A stretch of DNA of 44,550 nt from Aphanocapsa lilacina HA4352-LM1 (GTDB taxonomy: Bacteria > Cyanobacteriota > Cyanobacteriia > Gloeobacterales > Gloeobacteraceae). Made by a program: the position numbers and the translations under genes. Below, piece by piece: positions 32,055 through 40,545 of the stretch (the stretch's first letter is position 1; every line of letters begins with the position of its first letter). Where the stretch lies: assembly GCA_019359725.1 (NCBI GenBank), contig JAHHGR010000037.1, positions 1-44,550 of the forward strand, in the 5' to 3' direction. The notes beneath the pieces were generated by a model that ran no database searches, was not told where the DNA came from, and worked only from the letters and a program-made list of their open reading frames with translations.

Positions 32055-33677
32055 TCAGGCGCGGGCGATGGGCATTCGCCAGCCGATGCCGAAGGCGCGC
32101 GGCGAGACGCGCAGACCCGGCGGCAGTTGCTTGCGTTTGAACTCGGCCCGGCGCACCATGGCGAGTACTTTAGTGATTACATCCGGATTGAAGCCTTCGC
32201 CTACGATCTCCGCCGGCGTACATCCGCCTTCGAGGTGGGCGCGCAGGATGCCGTCGAGCACGTCGTAGGGCGGCAGGGTGTCGGAGTCGCGCTGGTCCGG
32301 GCGCAACTCGGCGGAAGGAGCCTTGGTGAGGATGCCCTCGGGAATCACCGCGCCATTTTGGTTCAGCCAGCGCGCCAGGCGGTAGACTTCGCCTTTGTAC
32401 AAGTCGGCAATCACCGCCAAGGCCCCGGCGGTGCAACCGTAGAGGGTGTTAAAACCGACGGCGGTCTCGGACTTGTTGCCGGTGATAAATACCAGGCGAT
32501 TCCACTTATTGGACAGCGCCATCATCATGGTGCCGCGGATGCGCGCCTGCAAATTTTCCTCGGTGACATCGGCGGCCAGGTCCGCAAAGGCCGGAGCGAG
32601 AATCTGATCAAAAGCCGCCATCGCCGGAGCGATGGGCAATTTGAGCGTCTCCACCCCTAGATTGGCGGCGAGGGCCAGACTGTCGTCGATGCTGCCGGCA
32701 CTGGAATACGGCGAAGGCATCATCACCGCGAGCACATTCGCCGGCCCCAGGGCGGCGGCCACAATCGCCAGGGTGAGGGCCGAATCGATGCCCCCGGAAA
32801 GGGCCACCAACCCCTGCCGAAAGCCGCACTTGCGCGCGTAATCGGCCGTACCCATCACCAATGCTTCCCAGATCTCCGCTTCGCCCATCGGTTGAGGCTC
32901 GATGCGGCCCGCAAGCGAGTCCAAATCCACCAGCAACATATCCTCGGCAAACGCCCGCGCCCGCGCCGTCAGACAGCCCTCCCCGTCGAAGACACAACTG
33001 CGGCCGTCAAAGAGCAATTCGTCGTTCCCCCCTACCTGATTGACGTAGAGTACCGGCAGGCGGTGGCGGCGGGCCGCATGGGCCAGAAGCCGCTCGCGCA
33101 ACTGCTGCTTGCCCGCATAAAAAGGTGAACTGGAAAGATTGAGCAAGTAGCGCGCCCCCTGCCCGGCCAACTCTTCCACCGGATCGCGGTGGTAGCGCGG
33201 CCTTGGCCAAAATTCGCGATCGTTCCAGATGTCCTCGCAGACGTGCACGCCCATCGCCACCCCGGCAATCTCGATCGGGTAGGCACGCTGCCCCGCCTCA
33301 AAGTAACGGTCCTCGTCAAAGATGTCGTAGGTGGGAAGCAGCCCCTTGGACACCGTTTCCCGGCATTCTCCTCCTTCCAACAGCAAAGCCGCGTTGGCCA
33401 GGGGCCGCCCCACCGCGCTCGGCACCGCCGTGCCCACCAACACCGGCACCACCCCGGCGAGCGCACGGGCAAGCCGGTGCGCGGTCTGCTGCATATCGGC
33501 CACAAAGGCCCGGTCCAACAATAGATCCCGAGGTGGATAACCGGGCAGCGCCAACTCATGGGTGATTGCCAGATCTGCCCCGGCAGCGGCAGCTTCCCCC
33601 GCCGCCCGCTCGATGCGCCCGGCATTGCCGACTAGATCCCCCACGGTCGAATTCAATTGCAAAAGCGCCACTCGCAT
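32055..33677 (-). CDS. nadE: Glutamine-dependent NAD+ synthetase
   Basis: The 540-residue enzyme amidates nicotinic acid adenine dinucleotide to NAD+. The N-terminal carbon-nitrogen-hydrolase domain supplies ammonia from glutamine; its Glu-Lys-Cys triad is visible in ITHELALPGYPPRDLL, KGLLPTYDIFDEDRYF and HVCEDIWNDREF. The C-terminal ammonia-dependent synthase carries the P-loop LVALSGGIDSALTLAIV, TGNKSETAVGFNTLYGCTAG and KAPSAELRPDQRDSDTLPPY. Length is normal for bacterial two-domain NadE. ATG at 33677 (MRVALLQLNSTVGD). It converges on the Clp_N-Uma2 gene (3 bp) and diverges from the M16 pair. Confidence 0.97.
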   Translation of the reverse strand: MRVALLQLNSTVGDLVGNAGRIERAAGEAAAAGADLAITHELALPGYPPRDLLLDRAFVADMQQTAHRLARALAGVVPVLVGTAVPSAVGRPLANAALLLEGGECRETVSKGLLPTYDIFDEDRYFEAGQRAYPIEIAGVAMGVHVCEDIWNDREFWPRPRYHRDPVEELAGQGARYLLNLSSSPFYAGKQQLRERLLAHAARRHRLPVLYVNQVGGNDELLFDGRSCVFDGEGCLTARARAFAEDMLLVDLDSLAGRIEPQPMGEAEIWEALVMGTADYARKCGFRQGLVALSGGIDSALTLAIVAAALGPANVLAVMMPSPYSSAGSIDDSLALAANLGVETLKLPIAPAMAAFDQILAPAFADLAADVTEENLQARIRGTMMMALSNKWNRLVFITGNKSETAVGFNTLYGCTAGALAVIADLYKGEVYRLARWLNQNGAVIPEGILTKAPSAELRPDQRDSDTLPPYDVLDGILRAHLEGGCTPAEIVGEGFNPDVITKVLAMVRRAEFKRKQLPPGLRVSPRAFGIGWRMPIARA

Positions 33678-33783
33678 GGGTTCGCTCCCGGCCAGTTCCG
33701 ATGGGCCAATGCTTTACCTAAGCGTAACAGCGGCCCGCACCCGACCTTTCCCGATCCGCGACAAGCGATGCCATCATGAAGAA

Positions 33784-35058
33784 ATGATAGCGACCACACC
33801 AGCAAGTTCCGAAGCTTTCGCGGGCCGCATCCGCACCCTGCCCAACGGGCTGACTTTGATCGTTCAGCAGATCCCGACTGCCGCCGCCGTCACCTGCGAC
33901 ATCTGGGTGCGCACCGGGGCGCGCACCGAACCGCTCCAGTTGTCGGGCGTCTCGCACTTTCTTGAGCACATGATCTTCAAGGGCACCGAGAAGGTCGGTC
34001 CCGGCGTCTTCGACAGCGAAATCGAAAGCCGCGGCGGGGTGACCAACGCCGCCACCAGCCAGGATTACACCCACTACTTCATCACCGTCGCCAACGAGCA
34101 CTACGAAGCGTCGCTTCCCTATCTGGCGGAACTGGTCAACGCCGCGGCGATCCCGCCTGAAGAGTACGAGCGCGAGCGGCTGGTGGTGCTCGAAGAGATC
34201 CGCCGCAGCAACGACAGCCCCGACCGCCGGGCCTTTGAGATCCTCACCCGCACCATGTACCCCGAGCATCCCTATAGCCGGCCGGTCCTGGGCACCGCCG
34301 AGAGCCTGCTCGCGATGACGGCCGATCAGATGCGCGCCTACCACCGCGAGCGCTACCGGCCCGCCAACACTACTGTTGTCATCGTGGGCGGAGTGCCGGA
34401 GAAGCGGATGCTGGCCGCCGCCGAGGCATTGTTCGCACCCCTGGGCGAAGGACCGACAGGTGCTGTGCCGACGGTGCCGTATCCGGCCGCCCCCGCGCCG
34501 GGGGTATCCACCCACACCCTGGCCCGCCTGGAGCAGCCGCGCCTGATGCTCGCCTGGCTGGGTGCTGCGATCGAGCAGATCGAAGATGCGATCGCCCTCG
34601 ATGTGCTTGCCACCGTGCTCAGCGAGGGGCGCACCTCGCGGCTGGTGCGCTCGCTGCGCGAAGAAAAAGGCTGGGTGCGCTCGGTGAACGCCTACTTTAT
34701 GCCCCAAAAACACCCGGGCCTGTTCATTGTCTCTGCCCAGGCCGACGCCGAATGGCTCGAACCGATCGAGGCCGAAGGGCGCGCTCAAGTACGCGCCCTG
34801 GCTGATGAGCCGGTGCCGGACGGCGAATTTAACCGCGCCCTGCGCATCTTGCGCAACGACTTTATCTTCAGCACCGAGGCCCCGGCCCAGTTGGCGAGTC
34901 TCTACGGTTACTACAGCACCGTGGCGAAACTCGATCTGGCCCTCGCCTATCCCGAGTTGCTGCAGCGCGTTCAACCGGCCGACCTGCAGCGCGTCGCCCG
35001 CTGCTATCTCGATCCTGATCGGGCGGTGGTCCTGCGGCTTATGCCCGAAACCCCCTGA
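33784..35058 (+). CDS. M16 zinc peptidase, catalytic subunit
   Basis: A 424-residue mitochondrial-processing-peptidase-like protein: LPNGLTLIVQQIP, the inverted zinc motif HFLEH (58-62) in SGVSHFLEHMIFKGT, and downstream glutamate in LVVLEEIRRSND. The C-terminal domain (LEQPRLMLAWLGAAIEQIED, EGRTSRLVRSLREEKGWV) completes the clam-shell. The ATG at 33784 (MIATTPASSEAF) starts just before the domain. A second, motif-less M16 gene starts 6 bp after the stop, giving the heterodimer layout common in cyanobacteria and other bacteria. Proposed role: turnover of small peptides or targeting sequences. Confidence 0.92.
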   Translation: MIATTPASSEAFAGRIRTLPNGLTLIVQQIPTAAAVTCDIWVRTGARTEPLQLSGVSHFLEHMIFKGTEKVGPGVFDSEIESRGGVTNAATSQDYTHYFITVANEHYEASLPYLAELVNAAAIPPEEYERERLVVLEEIRRSNDSPDRRAFEILTRTMYPEHPYSRPVLGTAESLLAMTADQMRAYHRERYRPANTTVVIVGGVPEKRMLAAAEALFAPLGEGPTGAVPTVPYPAAPAPGVSTHTLARLEQPRLMLAWLGAAIEQIEDAIALDVLATVLSEGRTSRLVRSLREEKGWVRSVNAYFMPQKHPGLFIVSAQADAEWLEPIEAEGRAQVRALADEPVPDGEFNRALRILRNDFIFSTEAPAQLASLYGYYSTVAKLDLALAYPELLQRVQPADLQRVARCYLDPDRAVVLRLMPETP

Positions 35059-35064
35059 GGATCT

Positions 35065-36303
35065 ATGTTCCGTACCACGCTTGCCAGCGGCCTTCGCGTC
35101 CTTGTGCTCGACAACCCGGCCGTCGATATTGTGAGCGCCCGCTTTTTCCTGCGGGCCGACAGCCGCGCAGATACCCCGCCGGGGCTGGCCCACCTGGTCA
35201 GTGCCGTGCTGACCAAGGGCACCGAGGCGCGCGATTCGATGGCCATCGCCCAGATTGTCGAATCGCTCGGGGCGATGCTCGGTGCCGACAGCACCCCCGA
35301 TTATCTGCAAATTGCCCTCAAAAGCCTGGGCGAAGACTTCCCGACCCTGCTTGCCCTTGCCGCCGAACTGTTGCAAAGGGCGACTTTTCCTGCCGAGCAA
35401 ATCGAAATCGAACGAAAAGCGACTTTGCAGGCGATCCGCTCCCAGCAGGAGCGGCCCTTCACCGTCGCCTACAACCAGTTTCGCGCGGCACTCTACGGCA
35501 ACTCCCCCTACGCCTATCCGGAGTTGGGCACCGAGGAGAGTGTGTTGGCCCTGCGGCGCGAAGATTTGCTGAATTTTTATCGCGCCCATTTTCGACCGGA
35601 CAACGCCGTGTTCGTGGCCGTCGGGCCGCTTGAGCCGGAGGCGGTTGTCCGCCTGCTCGAAGAGCATCTGGGCGATTGGAGTGCACCTGAGACGCCGCTA
35701 CTGGCCACGGCAGCGCGAAGGTCACCGGGCGCCATTTCCCAGACTGTGCGCACGGTGCAGCCCACCCAGCAGAGTACGGTTCTGGTCGGTTATCCGGCAG
35801 CACCGATCCACTCGGAAGATTTTGCGGCCCTCAAACTGATCGGCACCTACCTTGGCAGCGGGCTTTCCAGCCGCCTGTTCACCGAACTGCGCGAAAAGCG
35901 CGGCCTTGCCTACGAAGTCTCCGCCTTCTATCCGACCCGGGCCTGCACCTCCCACTTCGTCGCCTATATCGGCACCGCCCCCGAGAACACCCGCACCTGT
36001 GAAGAGGGCCTGCGCACCGAAGTCGAGCGCCTGGCGAGCACGCCGCTCGGCGACTCCGAACTGCGCACGGCCAAAAACAAGCTGCTGGGCCAGTACGCCC
36101 TCGGCAAGCAGACCAACAGCCAGGTGGCTCAGCTGCTGGGCTGGTACGAGATTCTGGGCGTCGGTACCGACTTCGACCGCGAGTACACCAGCACCGTCGA
36201 GCAATTGACGAGTGCCGACTTGCTGGCGGTGGCCGAGCGCACCTTCACAGCACCCATCGTCTCGCTGGTGGGGCCTGAGGACGTGCTCGCAACGGTCTCC
36301 TAA
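35065..36303 (+). CDS. M16 peptidase family, non-catalytic partner subunit
   Basis: A 412-residue M16 protein (TLASGLRVLVLDNPAVDIVS) in which the zinc motif is replaced by AHLVSAVLTKGT, so it cannot bind the metal. The C-terminal half keeps the substrate-binding pair in GSGLSSRLFTELREKRGLAY. This matches the non-catalytic half of bacterial M16 heterodimers. The ATG at 35065 has GAGG upstream (CCCTGAGGATCTATG), overlapping the stop of the catalytic gene, so the two are translationally coupled. Its TAA shares three bases (36300-36302 complement) with the stop of the convergent membrane-protein gene. Confidence 0.92.
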   Translation: MFRTTLASGLRVLVLDNPAVDIVSARFFLRADSRADTPPGLAHLVSAVLTKGTEARDSMAIAQIVESLGAMLGADSTPDYLQIALKSLGEDFPTLLALAAELLQRATFPAEQIEIERKATLQAIRSQQERPFTVAYNQFRAALYGNSPYAYPELGTEESVLALRREDLLNFYRAHFRPDNAVFVAVGPLEPEAVVRLLEEHLGDWSAPETPLLATAARRSPGAISQTVRTVQPTQQSTVLVGYPAAPIHSEDFAALKLIGTYLGSGLSSRLFTELREKRGLAYEVSAFYPTRACTSHFVAYIGTAPENTRTCEEGLRTEVERLASTPLGDSELRTAKNKLLGQYALGKQTNSQVAQLLGWYEILGVGTDFDREYTSTVEQLTSADLLAVAERTFTAPIVSLVGPEDVLATVS

Positions 36304-36923
36304 AACGAGCGCTGCGAGCCGACAATATCGTCGTAGGCCACGGCGATGGCGCTGTAGATAATCGGAAACGCGACCAGCAGCCCGAGCCCCAGGGGAATCG
36401 CCCCGACCAGAAAAATCAAGCTGAGCACCAAACCAAAACCAAAGACAGAAAACCAGCGCTTGCTCACAATCCTGCGGCTGGTTTCCATCGCCTCCCAGGG
36501 CTCCAGTCCCCGGTCGATGATCAGCAGATTGGTGAACATGTAGGCAACCAGCAGGTAGATCCCGGGAAGCACCAACAAAATCGTGCCTACACTCACGAGC
36601 AGACTGGTGATCATCCCGGCCAGCGCCAGGGGCACAAAATCATCGAAACCCCTCAAAAAGTCATCGAACTGGATCGCTTGGCCGCGCTTGAGCTTGAGCG
36701 CCACGATATAAAAACCGGCGCTCAGCGGAGCGGCGATGGCGGCGGTGAGAAAGTTGACGACCAGTTGCTGCTTAGTGAGCAAGTCGAGCGCCCAGTTGAG
36801 CCCGGCGCCCGCCACCAGCACGATAAACGCATAGCCCACAAAAGCCCCGGCGTTCCTGGCGAAAATGGCCCAGCTGTCGCTCAGATAGTCGCCGACTTTG
36901 ACGCTATAGCCCTCGCGGATCAC
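36300..36923 (-). CDS. Polytopic membrane protein, separated from its ancestral start by a MITE
   Basis: The 207-residue product has about five membrane segments (AGAFVGYAFIVLVAGAGLNW, VNFLTAAIAAPLSAGFYIVA, LALAGMITSLLVSVGTILLV, FGFGLVLSLIFLVGAIPLGL) and DRGLEPWEAMETSRRIVSKR, typical of DUF975/YciC-like and glycerophosphodiesterase-membrane-domain proteins of unknown function. The only start left in frame is a GTG at 36923 without a ribosome-binding site. Removing the 131-bp insertion plus one target copy restores MDMQPRGRDIERVIREGYSV in one frame from an ATG at 37100 with GGAG 9 bases upstream. The gene is thus probably silenced or poorly translated. Confidence 0.8.
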   Translation of the reverse strand: MIREGYSVKVGDYLSDSWAIFARNAGAFVGYAFIVLVAGAGLNWALDLLTKQQLVVNFLTAAIAAPLSAGFYIVALKLKRGQAIQFDDFLRGFDDFVPLALAGMITSLLVSVGTILLVLPGIYLLVAYMFTNLLIIDRGLEPWEAMETSRRIVSKRWFSVFGFGLVLSLIFLVGAIPLGLGLLVAFPIIYSAIAVAYDDIVGSQRSF

Positions 36924-36924
36924 C

Positions 36925-37075
36925 CTTTCGATGTCAGGGCTGTTTCATTCTCCTGAAAGCTGGGCTGAACATGCCAATAAGCTCTACTCGCTTAACGTGA
37001 AATCAGGCTCTTGGGCTCTCAATTCTCATTTGCAGGAGGTGCAAATTTAGAATGAAACAACCCTGCTTTCGATGT
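36925..37075. mobile_element. 131-bp MITE with 17-bp terminal inverted repeats and 10-bp target duplication
   Basis: Ends are CAGGGCTGTTTCATTCT (36935-36951) and AGAATGAAACAACCCTG (37049-37065), inverted with one mismatch. Both sides carry a perfect direct repeat CTTTCGATGT (36925-36934 and 37066-37075). No transposase is encoded. The interior contains a hairpin with a GGAGG loop, ATTTGCA-ggagg-TGCAAAT (37028-37046). CAGGG termini and a ~10-bp duplication recall the ISAs1 group, but the autonomous parent is not in the window. The perfect target duplication suggests a recent insertion. Confidence 0.85.
37028..37046 (+). other. Perfect hairpin with GGAGG in the loop
   Basis: ATTTGCA and TGCAAAT form a 7-bp perfect stem around GGAGG, inside the right end of the MITE and 5 bases before an outward-facing ATG at 37052. 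The loop sequence mimics a ribosome-binding site. It could affect translation of transcripts leaving the element or be a structural feature of the MITE. Confidence 0.6.
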
Positions 37076-37296
37076 CGCGGCCCCTGGGCTGCATATCCAT
37101 GGCGGTTTCTCCACTGTGCGATCGGCGAACGGTTCTACCCACATGATAATTTCTGTACCTCGCTAGCAGTCCTCTACACGAGTGCGAGCGCATCGGATTG
37201 CACAAAACTTATGGAAAATTTACACCGTTGGCAAGCAGCGGGCATGCACCTATGCTAATTTTAATCCGCTATACCTTTTCTGGAGGAGCGAGCCGT

Positions 37297-37719
37297 ATGG
37301 CAGTGGTTTGTCCCTGCTGCACCGGTGTGCAGGTGAAACGCTATCCAATGCTCTACGAAGAAGGCACAGCGAGCATTGTAGGCAACGTCGGGTTCGGTGG
37401 TTTGTCTCGCGGCGGCCTGTTCGGCGGCGGCGGAAGTTTGACTGGTACCCAGCAATCTCTCGCAGCACTCAAGGTCGCTCCGCCTGAGAAAAGAATGATC
37501 ATCCCCGTCAGAAATCCGCTCGGAAAATTTGTGATCGGCTTCATCGTTTTCTCGTGGTTGATCAGCAATCAATTGCTCTTGCAGGTGTTTGCCCTGGGAC
37601 TGATCGCCTGGCGGTTGTTCACCGTTTACCGGTGGAACCGCGAGCAGTGGCCGAAGCTGTTGGGCGATTGGCAGCAGCAGTGGTACTGCAGTCAGTGCGG
37701 CACCACCTTCAACCCCTGA
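37297..37719 (+). CDS. Zinc-ribbon membrane protein of unknown function
   Basis: A 140-residue protein with an N-terminal CPCC motif (VVCPCCTGVQVKRYPMLYEE), a glycine-rich stretch, one or two hydrophobic segments (PLGKFVIGFIVFSWLISNQL, LLQVFALGLIAWRLF) and a C-terminal CSQC (WYCSQCGTTFNP). The two Cys pairs could form a split zinc ribbon on the cytoplasmic side. The ATG at 37297 has an excellent GGAGGAG site 8 bases upstream; the in-frame ATG at 37252 is less likely. No family recognised. Confidence 0.75.
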   Translation: MAVVCPCCTGVQVKRYPMLYEEGTASIVGNVGFGGLSRGGLFGGGGSLTGTQQSLAALKVAPPEKRMIIPVRNPLGKFVIGFIVFSWLISNQLLLQVFALGLIAWRLFTVYRWNREQWPKLLGDWQQQWYCSQCGTTFNP

Positions 37720-37785
37720 ATTGGTGATGCCACAGCCCGGTTCGCTTGCCCGTACACTATGGTGAGCGCAATGGGAGTGCAAGCT

Positions 37786-38661
37786 ATGGGTCTTCTTGTC
37801 AACTTCAACGGCACCATCGCGCCGGAAGCCAAAGTTTCGGTCCTCGACCGCAGTTTTCTCTACGGCGACGGTGTCTACGAAGTCGTGCGCACGATCGGGG
37901 GCAGACCCTTCGCGTTGCAGGAGCACCTCGACCGGATGCGCGCCTCCGCGAACTATCTCTATCTCGACATTCCCTGGAGCGACGCGCAGATTGCCGCCGA
38001 AGTCGAGCGTACCCTGGCCGCCGCCGGCAGCGGCGAATTTTACATTCGTATCGTCGTCAGCCGCGGCGCGGAAGAAGAAATCAGCCTGCTGCCCGGTCCG
38101 CAACTTGTCCCCGATCTAGTGATTATCGTGCGGTCCATTTCTTCCCAACTGGCTTTGAACGAGCAGGGGGTCCACCTGACGGTACTCCCCCGGTTGCGCA
38201 ACGACGCGCGGGCGCTCTCCCCGGCTGCCAAGACCGGCAACTATCTCAACAACATCCTGGCGCTCATCGAAGCGCGCCGCCTAGGGGCCGACGACGCCCT
38301 GCTGCTCAACAGCCGCGGCGAGGTGACCGAGGCCACCACCAGCAACCTCTGGCTGGTCAAAGGCGGCACGGTGTACACCCCGGCGGTCGAAGCGGGCATC
38401 CTGCACGGCATCACCCGCCAGTTTCTATTCAAGTTGCTGGCCCAATGGCAGATCCCCTGCCGTGAGACGACATTGACCAAAACTGATTTGTTTACAGCCG
38501 ATGAAGCGTTCCTAAGTTCGTCGGTGCGGCTTATCGCTCCGGTGGCACGCATCGATAATTACGAACTGCCCTACTGCCCGGGGGGACTCACTCGCCGACT
38601 GTTCGACGGGCTGGTGGTGTTGATGCGAAACGCGAGCACAGTTCAGGCGCTCACCCCGTGA
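37786..38661 (+). CDS. PLP-dependent class IV aminotransferase (BCAT/DAAT/ADC-lyase group)
   Basis: A 291-residue fold-type IV PLP enzyme: VSVLDRSFLYGDGVYEVVRT, LQEHLDRMRASANYLYLDIP, the lysine region SPAAKTGNYLNNILALIEAR, and NSRGEVTEATTSNLWLV for the phosphate-binding turn. It may be a branched-chain or D-amino acid aminotransferase or aminodeoxychorismate lyase; the sequence does not decide. The ATG at 37786 has GGGAG 8 bases upstream; in-frame ATGs at 37771 and 37759 are alternatives. A small frame begins 7 bp after its stop. Confidence 0.9.
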   Translation: MGLLVNFNGTIAPEAKVSVLDRSFLYGDGVYEVVRTIGGRPFALQEHLDRMRASANYLYLDIPWSDAQIAAEVERTLAAAGSGEFYIRIVVSRGAEEEISLLPGPQLVPDLVIIVRSISSQLALNEQGVHLTVLPRLRNDARALSPAAKTGNYLNNILALIEARRLGADDALLLNSRGEVTEATTSNLWLVKGGTVYTPAVEAGILHGITRQFLFKLLAQWQIPCRETTLTKTDLFTADEAFLSSSVRLIAPVARIDNYELPYCPGGLTRRLFDGLVVLMRNASTVQALTP

Positions 38662-38668
38662 GGTTAAG

Positions 38669-38857
38669 ATGGGGTCCCCAAGCCCCAACGCTGCAACTTG
38701 TCCAACTCTCGAACAGTTGCGCACGTGTTATCAAATTGTCACTTCACTGACTGCGATGTATGTGCCTGTCTTACTGGTCAGCTATGACGAAGCGTTCATG
38801 GCCGACCTCAGGCGCCGGATCGAGTATGAAACTAGACAGGAGGATCGCGCCGGATGA
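38669..38857 (+). CDS. Possible small protein downstream of the aminotransferase
   Basis: A 62-residue frame whose ATG at 38669 is preceded by GAGG 5 bases upstream, overlapping the aminotransferase stop. Protein-like features are TLEQLRTCYQIVTSLTAMYV and SYDEAFMADLRRRIEYETRQ. It ends 6 bp before the stop of the convergent cobA. Translational coupling with the aminotransferase would fit. No family recognised, and chance cannot be excluded. Confidence 0.45.
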   Translation: MGSPSPNAATCPTLEQLRTCYQIVTSLTAMYVPVLLVSYDEAFMADLRRRIEYETRQEDRAG

Positions 38858-38863
38858 AGTCGA

Positions 38864-39604
38864 TCAATCCGAGTCAGCCAACCTGGCCACCTCGCCCACG
38901 ACTATCACCGCCGGAGGCTCGAAATCGGCTTCGCGCACCCGCTGGGCGATCGTATCGAGAATACCGGTGAGCACCTCCTGGCGGGGCGTCGTTCCCCAGC
39001 GAATCAGCGCCACGGGCGTCTCGGGGGCGCGTCCCGCCGCCAGCAGCCGCTCGACGATCGATTCAATCTGCAGCACGCCCATATAGATCACCAGCGTCTC
39101 AGCCCCCCGGGCCAACTCCCCCCAGCGAATCTCCGGACGGTAGGTCTCGACGGCCTCGTGGCCGGTGACAAAGGCCACCGAGGCGCTCATGTCGCGGTGG
39201 GTGAGTGGAATGCCCGCGTAGGCCGGAGCGGCAATACCGGCGGTGATGCCGGGGACCACTTCTACCGCGACACCGGCGGCGCGCAGGGCGGCGACTTCCT
39301 CACCCCCCCGGCCAAAGATGAACGGATCGCCGCCTTTGAGGCGGACCACGCTCGCGTGCCGCTCCACCAGGGCGATGAGCTGCTCGGTGATCTCGTCCTG
39401 CGTCAGCGAGTGACGCCCGGAGCGCTTTCCTGCATAGAGGCGCTCGGTGTGCGGCGAAATCAGGGCCAGAATTTCAGGGCTGACCAGCGCGTCGTACACA
39501 ATCGCGTCGCAGTGCTCAATGAGGGTCTTGCCGCGTACAGTCAAAAGTCCGGGATCGCCCGGTCCGGCCCCCACCAGGTAGACTTTTCCTCTAGGCAACG
39601 GCAA
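38864..39604 (-). CDS. cobA: Uroporphyrinogen-III C-methyltransferase
   Basis: The 246-residue enzyme doubly methylates uroporphyrinogen III to precorrin-2, the branch point to siroheme and cobalamin. Diagnostic are GKVYLVGAGPGDPGLLTVRG, VVRLKGGDPFIFGRGGEEV, VVPGITAGIAAPAYAGIPLT-HR and ALIRWGTTPRQEVLTG. It is the single-domain SUMT, without the siroheme-synthase N-terminus of CysG. Its start overlaps the 3' end of cbiX by 14 bp, so the two are coupled. Confidence 0.95.
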   Translation of the reverse strand: MPLPRGKVYLVGAGPGDPGLLTVRGKTLIEHCDAIVYDALVSPEILALISPHTERLYAGKRSGRHSLTQDEITEQLIALVERHASVVRLKGGDPFIFGRGGEEVAALRAAGVAVEVVPGITAGIAAPAYAGIPLTHRDMSASVAFVTGHEAVETYRPEIRWGELARGAETLVIYMGVLQIESIVERLLAAGRAPETPVALIRWGTTPRQEVLTGILDTIAQRVREADFEPPAVIVVGEVARLADSD

Positions 39605-40358
39605 AAGCGGACTCCAGCGTCTTTTCCACCAGATCCTGCATCAGCGGCAGCAGGTGATTATCCGGTCCCAACACTGTATCCAGTTGCAGGTCGAATTTGG
39701 GAAAATCGTTTGCAAGTCGTTCGACTTCCCAGGTAATGCGGTCGGTCATACCGCCTTCAAACAAAAAATAAGGCAATATCAACGCCCGCCGGATCGAAGG
39801 GTGCACCAGTTCGCGCAGCGTGTGGCGCAAATCGGGCTGAACTTTCCAGAAGGCGGCGGTCACCAGGGGGCCGCCCAGGTTCTCCCAGACGCCGTCGGCG
39901 ATGTCCTGCACCAGGCGGTTGGCCTCCTCGCGGCGGCTGCCGTGGGCAAGGATCACCACGGCGGTGTGCTCGTCGGTGCGTCCGGCCAGGCGGCGGACCC
40001 GCTCGCTCAAGATCGCCTCCATCGATTCGTGCTCGCCCAGCGAAGGGGTGCGCAGAAAGTTCACCTGCGGATGGGCGCGGCGCGCCCGGCGGAGCGCTTC
40101 GGCTAGATCCTCCTCGACGTGCATCCCCGGGGCCAAAAACAGCGGCAACAGCACAAACCGGTGGCCCGGCGCAACCTGCAGGGCAATTTGCTCATCGAGC
40201 AGCCGCTCGGAAAATTCGAGCGTCCCCGAGACGATCCGAAAATTGGAGTAGCGCCGGAAGCGCTCGACCAGATCGCCAAAAGCAAGACAGGAGCGTCGAT
40301 CGGAACTGCCGTGGCCACACAAAAAAACTGTCGTCGGCGTCGAAAGCGCTGCATTCAT
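39591..40358 (-). CDS. cbiX: Sirohydrochlorin chelatase (CbiX-type)
   Basis: A 255-residue two-repeat CbiX protein that inserts metal (Co or Fe) into sirohydrochlorin. Each half carries a metal-binding site: VFLCGHGSSDRRS with LLPLFLAPGMHVEEDLAEAL, then VVILAHGSRREEANRLVQDI with LILPYFLFEGGMTDRITWE. The second half has lost the usual histidine of the G-x-H element. The ATG at 40358 (MNAALSTPT) fits the family. It overlaps the cobA start by 14 bp, forming a tight cbiX-cobA operon for siroheme or B12 synthesis. Confidence 0.9.
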   Translation of the reverse strand: MNAALSTPTTVFLCGHGSSDRRSCLAFGDLVERFRRYSNFRIVSGTLEFSERLLDEQIALQVAPGHRFVLLPLFLAPGMHVEEDLAEALRRARRAHPQVNFLRTPSLGEHESMEAILSERVRRLAGRTDEHTAVVILAHGSRREEANRLVQDIADGVWENLGGPLVTAAFWKVQPDLRHTLRELVHPSIRRALILPYFLFEGGMTDRITWEVERLANDFPKFDLQLDTVLGPDNHLLPLMQDLVEKTLESAFAVA

Positions 40359-40545
40359 GTGCAAAACCCCAGAGCTGGCGACGCCAGCCATGCGCCACCG
40401 ATTCCCAGCCTACCCCAAGGCCCGAATCCATTCAGCTACACCCGGATACAACCCGCCCCAAACTCGCCTGCAAAGCCACTTTGTTGTAGAAACCAGAGCC
40501 AGGAGTTAAGTTAGATTAAGAAGCCAATCCTTGGGTAAGCAGCAG

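Noticed and set aside
33678..35667. 649-codon minus-strand open frame opposite the M16 genes
   Set aside because: Long antisense frames are expected in GC-rich genes; composition is shadow-like and the M16 pair on the plus strand is certain.
37052..37258. 68-codon frame with an upstream GGAGG (MKQPCFRCRG...)
   Set aside because: Its ATG and first codons are the outward-reading MITE end, and the rest is antisense to the ancestral 5' part of the membrane-protein gene; it has no independent coding support.
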